From Spinacia oleracea (lineage: Eukaryota > Streptophyta > Magnoliopsida > Caryophyllales > Amaranthaceae), in the NCBI RefSeq assembly GCF_020520425.1, contig NC_079488.1, positions 19,904,247 to 19,968,246 of the forward strand: a stretch of 64,000 nt of DNA. Reading direction: 5' to 3'. The translations under genes were made by a program, and so were the position numbers. Position 1 is the stretch's first letter. The number at the start of each line of letters is the position of its first letter. Positions 58,727-64,000 of the stretch are shown here, piece after piece. The notes under the pieces were generated by a model that saw only the letters and a list, made by a program, of their open reading frames with translations, ran no database searches and was not told where the DNA came from.

Positions 58727-60810
58727 TGTAGACACCTAATTTGTGTCTCCCCTCTGGGATGATGACGATACCATTATCCTTACTAGGCGGTTGGAACAAC
58801 TCCATGCGGAAATCCCAATTGTAAGAACATCTCCAAAATTCAAGATCCAAAATCCAATCCCCGAGGCCGTTCCCCTCCCGGAACTCGGTACAAAATACAA
58901 TTTTCAAGAACCAATTTAAAAATCCAAGTACAATCTCATCTAGTAGACCATTCCATTGGTTTTAGTAGGCCTTTTCCACTCAAAATCATAAAAGGCAAGT
59001 CAAATTCGGGCGCCGACCCACAAAACCGAGCAAGCTGGGCCCAGTCCCGTGAAACCGGAATTCAAAACCCGAAACGGCTTGTTTTTAGACGCAAAATCAA
59101 GCCTTAACCTCCAAGCAAACACTACACGCCAACTCGTACTATTCGTACGAAGGTACACCCATACAAGACAAAGCAAGGACGGCATCTTTCCGTCCTTTCT
59201 TGGCGGCATTCATGCCACGTCACCAGCGCCCAGCGCTGCCAGCTGCGTGCTGCGCTGGCGATGGCTGGCGTTTTGCGGCCATTTCTCCTATAAAAACCCC
59301 CTAATCCCAGCATTATGGGAGGCAGATTGCAAATACAACGTCGTAATAACAAAATTACGCCTCAAAATACAAATAAAAAACCCTTCAAAAACACATACAA
59401 AACTTCAAATTCTAAGCAATTGGGAGCTCTAAAAGGAATTCTTGCCTAAACCTAAATAGGTAATTCCGAATCCCACCATATTCAATCATGTTTCTTTGAT
59501 TTCAAAATGATTAGCAAGTTGGCATTTTTATTACTAAAAATGTCACTTGCAACAATCATACATCTTTTTCAAAATCCAAACTTTTCAAAATACAAAAATG
59601 CAAACTTTCAAGATTCAAGGATGTTCAAAGTTGCTTGCAATCACCTCTTTGAAGAATCACTTTCAAGCATGGAGTAATCAAAGATGACACCTTTTAACTC
59701 TTAAAGGTTTAGTCTTTTGAGATTCAAAACTCCATTTTTCAATATACAAATTCAAGTTTTCAAATTTCAAGATCCCACAATGTTTAGGGTTGCTCATGAC
59801 TACTTCCCTAAACTAGGATCCTTTCAAAGTAAGAGCACATCAAAGATCTAACCTTTTCAACATTAAAAGGCCCGATCTTTGAGATTCAAGTCTCTTAAGT
59901 TTCAATATTTCAAGTACAAGTTTCAATATTTCAAGTTCAAGTTCAATATTTCAATATTCAAGCTTTCAAGTTCAAGTTCAATATGCAAAGTCTATGATAC
60001 TTGGGTTGAGAAACCTCTCCCAAGTTGAGATTTTTGGCTTTGAATTCGTGTCGGGCGGACTTATTTTTAAGGAGCCGCTTGGCGTTCGAATCTCATGTGC
60101 CCAACTACAAGTTTCAATTATGCACCTTTCAATATTGCAATTTCAATATCGCACCTTTCAATTCCGCAATTTCAATACCGCACTTTCAATTCCGCAATTT
60201 CAATATCTCACTTACAATTCCGCAATTTCAATTCCGCACTTTCAATTCCTCATCTTTACTTGCCTAGTCCATTTCTAGGCAATGTAGACCTACTCCCTAG
60301 TCCATTTCTAGGGGGTCTTGTATTTACTAATTCCGCATTTTATTTACTATTGTGATGATGTTTTATTTGCTTTATTGCTTTCATCACCGCACATGCTAAA
60401 TACAACAAAATACAAGGTTACATCACGCTTAACAAAGATAATTTCTTGGACAAATCGGCCTTAGGTTCCTTTAAATTAATCTTTAAAGCAAAGTGATCAC
60501 CATACAGAGTAGAGATTATATTTGCTCTAAAATTCAAACCCACATAGTCTAATCTAGGGTGTATTTTCGAAAATGCTATGTCACATACTTGAATATTTCT
60601 AAAGCTCGCGGAATAAGCATCTCGTTCCCGTGCCCGGATCTCACCCATCCGTTTCGAGGATTCAAAGCCTTATCCAAAATAGAGCCACTTGCGGTCTTTC
60701 CAAACGAGACTTTAAAACAATGTTTGGTGGCGAATCCTTCGAGGTACAAAAATACAATGGTTTTCTAAAAAAAATGCCCCCTTTGTAGGAGGACAAAAAC
60801 ACCCCCTACA
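58727..60810 (+). repeat. 3' LTR of A2
   Basis: 2,084 bp, TGTAGACACC to CCCCCTACA, followed by the ACCCT target duplication. TATA box CTATAAAAA at 59288-59296. It preserves the empty CACTA target site (near 59818) and the segment deleted from the 5' LTR. The short 'ttcaattccgca' array lies at about 60125-60245. Confidence 0.95.
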
Positions 60811-61704
60811 ACCCTGTTCAATCATTTTTTCAATTTTACACTCCTTTGTAAGCCGAGGAAAAAAAATCCCCAAAATTTGGCCTAAATGGGTACTACACGT
60901 ATGCTGCTAGATATTATATGATATTGCTTCATTTGTACATCATAAACTACTAAGGTATGGCACATAGAGTGTGCTGAGGTTTGTCAGCCAACTGCCATGG
61001 TATGGCTGTTTAAACAATGCCACTATTGTAAACAGTGTAACAAGTACTTGCCATTGTTCACAACAGTCCTCTGTCCTTTTCCCATTCAAGACCTAATGGT
61101 TCACCACAAATTTCCCCTCTTCCCTATATATATGTACTCAGTTCTTTGCTATTGTCCAGAGGATAAGCACTTCACTTCCATAAGAATCAGAAAATTCTTC
61201 TTCCTGTCAGGTACAACAAACTTCTTCCATTTTTCTCTGGTTTGTTTTTGCATACATAAATGGTTTTTTTTTTCTCTTCGCATGATTGGTCTGCATTTAT
61301 GAGTCATTATTTTGCTACATAGCCACATCTATTAAATGCTTTAGGTCAAGAAACATGCAAATCTTTGTTCATGCTTAGTTTATTCATTAATTCATTAATT
61401 CCATGTTCTCTTGTGTGCATTTGTGTTATACTCAGTATTACACAGCCACATCTCATAAATGTCTATGCCAGTTTTCTACATGTTGAGCATTTTGGTTATT
61501 GTACTCAGTCCATGTCGTTTTACATGCTGTCACACTTTTTTTTTTTGCAACACAAAATAACCTTAGAACATGTTATTAGATGTTGTTAATGTTGCAATAG
61601 AAAATAAGGATCATTTCTTGAATTTATATGTACATTTTTGCAACTAAGAATAAGAAAATCATTCTTGAATACAAATGTTTATTTTGTGACCACCACAATT
61701 GGAG
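60811..61704. other. AT-rich flanking DNA, nothing recognised
   Basis: This continues the locus on the right of A2, i.e. the partner of 17389-20176. The frames are short and T-rich without motifs. Confidence 0.55.
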
Positions 61705-62073
61705 TGTTTTTTGATATTAAATACAAAACCGCAACGGAAATTTATCAAATTAATAAGCTAACATCCTTGTCTCCCTAACGCTGTGAAGGTTTAAAGATGA
61801 AACATGAACGTGTACTCTTGAGTGAACAGAACTCTACCAGCACGGCGTACAAAGTGAGGGTTAAGTATAAGAGTGAATAATTCCGTCATCTTATTCATTG
61901 AGTAAGGATGAAATATATAACAGCAATACACATTCCTTATTTACATTATCTTGATTGATCTTGATTGATCATATATCAAGGTGATTGATACGTAATTGAT
62001 TCTAATTGATATGACATATATTTTCTATATTTGTTAACATATTTACTATTATATTTACATATATGCTATTACA
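61705..62073 (-). repeat. Probable 3' LTR of a Ty1/copia element
   Basis: Read on the minus strand, the segment starts TGTAATAGCA directly after a purine-rich tract (GATTGCGGGGG, 62074-62084) and ends AAAAAACA (61705). That gives 369 bp with TG...CA ends. The pol stop codon lies 10 bp before it. The other LTR is outside the window, so the inner end is firmer than the outer end. Confidence 0.6.
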
Positions 62074-62083
62074 CCCCCGCAAT

Positions 62084-64000
62084 CTAAGCGGGAGGCTTTC
62101 GTACGCTGAGATTGTCCGGGAATTCATCAAAAAGTACACGCGGAAGCCCTTTGGTAAAGATGTCTGCTATTTGATACCGGGATGGAACATGTAGCACACG
62201 TATCTGACCTCGTGCCACCTACTCATGTACGAAGTGTATATCCATCTCAATATGTTTAGTGCGTTGATGTTGAACGGGATTACCTGAAAGATAGATCGCA
62301 TTATTATTGTCACAATAGACCAACGTTGCCTTCTGAACCGGGCAATGTAGCTCCAAGAGTAGATTCTGAATCCAACAAGATTCTGAAACGACATTCGCGA
62401 CTCCGCGATATTCGGCTTCGGCACTAGATCTAGACAATGTGGGTTGTCGTTTTGAAGACCACGAGATTAAGTTGTCACCAAGAAAAACACAATAACCAGA
62501 CGTGGACTGTCTCGTGTCAGGGCACCCCCCCCCCCCCCCGAATTTGCATCTGTGTAGGAGACAAGGTTGGTGACCGAGGAGGGGTATAAATGTAACCCAT
62601 AAGATGATGTTCCTTGCACATATCGGATAATGCGCTTAAGCGCAAGCATGTGACCCTCCCTTGGATCGTGCATATGAAGGCAGATTTGTTGAACTGCGTA
62701 AGAAATATCAGGCCGGGTGAAAGTAAGATACTGCAGTGCACCGGCTAGACTGCGAAAATGGGAAGGGTCGGAGATGGGCGGACTAGAGTCGGCGGCCATT
62801 TTTGCCTTAGTATCGACTGGGGTCGCAGAAGGCCTGCAAGAAGACATGTTAGCCAGCTCAATAATATCCTCCGCATACTTCTTCTGTGATAGAAAGAGAC
62901 CACCTGCATGGCGTGAGACAGCAATCCCCAAAAAATAACTAAGAGGACCTAAATCCTTCATTGCAAACTCGGAGTCGAGTTGGGACATGATAGACTGCTT
63001 AAGATATTCTGAAAAAGCTGTCAAGATGATGTCATCAACATACAACAATATATAAGCCATTTCCTTTCCACGACAATATACAAATAGTGAATGATCATAA
63101 ATACTATGAGTGAAACCAATTGTGGAAACGAAATCTGCAAATCGTTTGTATCAAGGCCTGGGGGCCTGTTTTAGGCCATATAATGACTTCTTCAAGAGAC
63201 AAACATAATCTGGATGATTTGGGTCACGGAAGCCCAATGGTTGATGCATATAAACAGTTTCCTTAAGATCACCATGCAAGAAAGCATTCTTCACATCCAA
63301 CTGATGAATGGGCCATTTGTTGGATAATGCAATGTTAAGAACTGTCCTGATTGTTGTCGGTTTGACAACCGGGCTAAATGTCTCCCCACAATCAACGCCC
63401 ACCTGTTGAGACCTGCCATCACTAACAAGACGGGCTTTGTGCTGCTCAAAATCACCAATAGATCTTTCCTTGTGAGAAAAAATCCACATACAACGAATAA
63501 TATTAACATTTGACGGACGGGGCACCAACTCCCACGTCTTATTTTTAATAAGAGCATCAAACTCATCAAGCATAGCCATTTTCCAATTCGGGTCAGACAA
63601 GGCGGACACGGGGTTACGCGGGATAGGGGATTTGGTAACCGTAGTATGGAGATTAAAAAGCTTTTTGGGCTTAAAAATTCCATGTTGGGCCCGCGTGGTC
63701 ATTTGCGGAGATGGGGTGGAATTGGGCCTGCCGAGGGACACGGGGTCCATGTGGTCCGGCTGGGTTGGGCTGGCAGGGGTGCGCTGGGCCATAGCAACTG
63801 GGCTGGGCCGAGGAGTTTGAGAGGAGATGTGGCCAGGGGAGTGTTGGACCGTAGCAAGGGGGTGGTGGGCCTGAGGGAGTGGGCCCGTTGAGGGTGTTGT
63901 ATGTGTTGGAGATATAGGGTTTGGTGATGGGGCATTTGGGGGGCTGGAAGTTTGGGCCTAGGGTGTAGTGGGTGGGGCGTTGTCCTAGGTAAGTTTGTGG
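62084..64000 (-). pseudogene. Ty1/copia pol, RT and RNase H part, broken, runs off the window
   Basis: The minus strand reads copia polymerase. The upstream part is a Pro-rich linker. RT begins in the 63.15-63.79 kb segment (LSDPNWKMAMLDEFDALI, TWELVPRP, QHKARLVSDG, TFSPVVKPTTIRTVL, QLDVKNAFLHGDL, KSLYGLKQAP). It continues at 62467-63060 with ILLYVDDIILT, MKDLGPLSYFLGI and RPDISYAVQQ, then RNase H ([37 protein letters not shown]) and ends at TAG 62084-62086. Damage: TGA near 63145-63155 in place of a conserved Trp, a shift at a run of 15 C (62525-62539), and TAG at 62219-62221. Integrase and gag lie beyond the window. Confidence 0.92.

Larger units (their letters stand above)
20182..60810 (+). 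mobile_element. Element A2: complete Tat-lineage Ty3/gypsy retrotransposon carrying nested insertions
   Basis: The 5 bp duplication ACCCT flanks it (20177-20181 and 60811-60815). The 5' LTR (20182-35085) is split by a CACTA transposon; the 3' LTR is 58727-60810. Without nested DNA the element is about 17.5 kb. Order: LTR, primer site, a gag-less repeat region, a protease remnant, RT, RNase H, a second RNase H, integrase, then two antisense plant mobile domain genes, a plastid DNA mosaic, the polypurine tract and LTR. The second RNase H after RT and the antisense genes match the Tat/Ogre group. Pol is broken, so this copy is non-autonomous now. Confidence 0.93.

Noticed and set aside
1..64000. 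tRNA genes, microRNA hairpins and intact host genes
   Set aside because: None could be supported by eye; tRNA-like motifs seen are primer-binding sites.

Overview
This window is nuclear DNA from a flowering plant. It is almost entirely transposable elements nested inside one another, and no intact host gene is visible. The evidence for a plant is Tat-lineage Ty3/gypsy elements with a second RNase H, a CACTA (En/Spm) transposon with spliced TNP2 and Transposase_24-type genes, a plant Helitron RepHel relic, plant mobile domain genes, and a cluster of plastid DNA fragments (rbcL, psbI, psbJ, rrn16). The rbcL scrap reads SWVSTPGVLPVASG, which I remember from Caryophyllales such as spinach. That taxonomic hint is only inference.

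Layout. 1-3130: the 3' end of a gypsy element (A1), with a complete 3' LTR lying directly against a broken Helitron helicase gene (3131-6418). 6823-17179: a complete non-autonomous LTR element (B, LARD-like; TSD ATAGG) that interrupts a PLAC8-type exon and itself carries an antisense fragment of a YTH-domain (ECT) gene. 17389-20176: AT-rich flank. 20182-60810: a second, complete copy of family A (A2; TSD ACCCT). A2's 5' LTR is split by a 12.9 kb CACTA transposon (21193-34077; TSD ATC) with two spliced minus-strand genes, one of which (TNP2) appears intact. A2's internal part holds tandem repeats where gag should be, a pol with three stops and a frameshift, and two antisense plant mobile domain genes. 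One of these is cut by a younger gypsy element, C (43390-53597; TSD GTTAC/GTGAC; LTRs differ at 4 of 393 positions). C has its own antisense gene of the 'putative gypsy type transposon' (Transposase_28) family. Just before A2's 3' LTR a mosaic of at least four plastid fragments is inserted. 61705-64000: the 3' end of a minus-strand Ty1/copia element that runs off the window.

Order of events inferred from nesting: the Helitron relic and PLAC8-containing DNA are oldest; A1, B and A2 inserted into them; CACTA and C inserted into A2; the plastid mosaic entered A2 at an unknown time. Families A and B share LTR start (TGTAGACACC), primer-binding-site type and a hairpin plus polypurine tract, so an A-type element could have supplied proteins for B.

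Regulatory structure: each LTR family has a recognisable TATA box. All three antisense genes have a TATA-like motif upstream on their own strand, suggesting these retrotransposons carry divergently transcribed accessory genes. I could run no database search. Family names rest on recognised motifs, and boundaries were read by eye from TSDs, LTR termini and splice sites.
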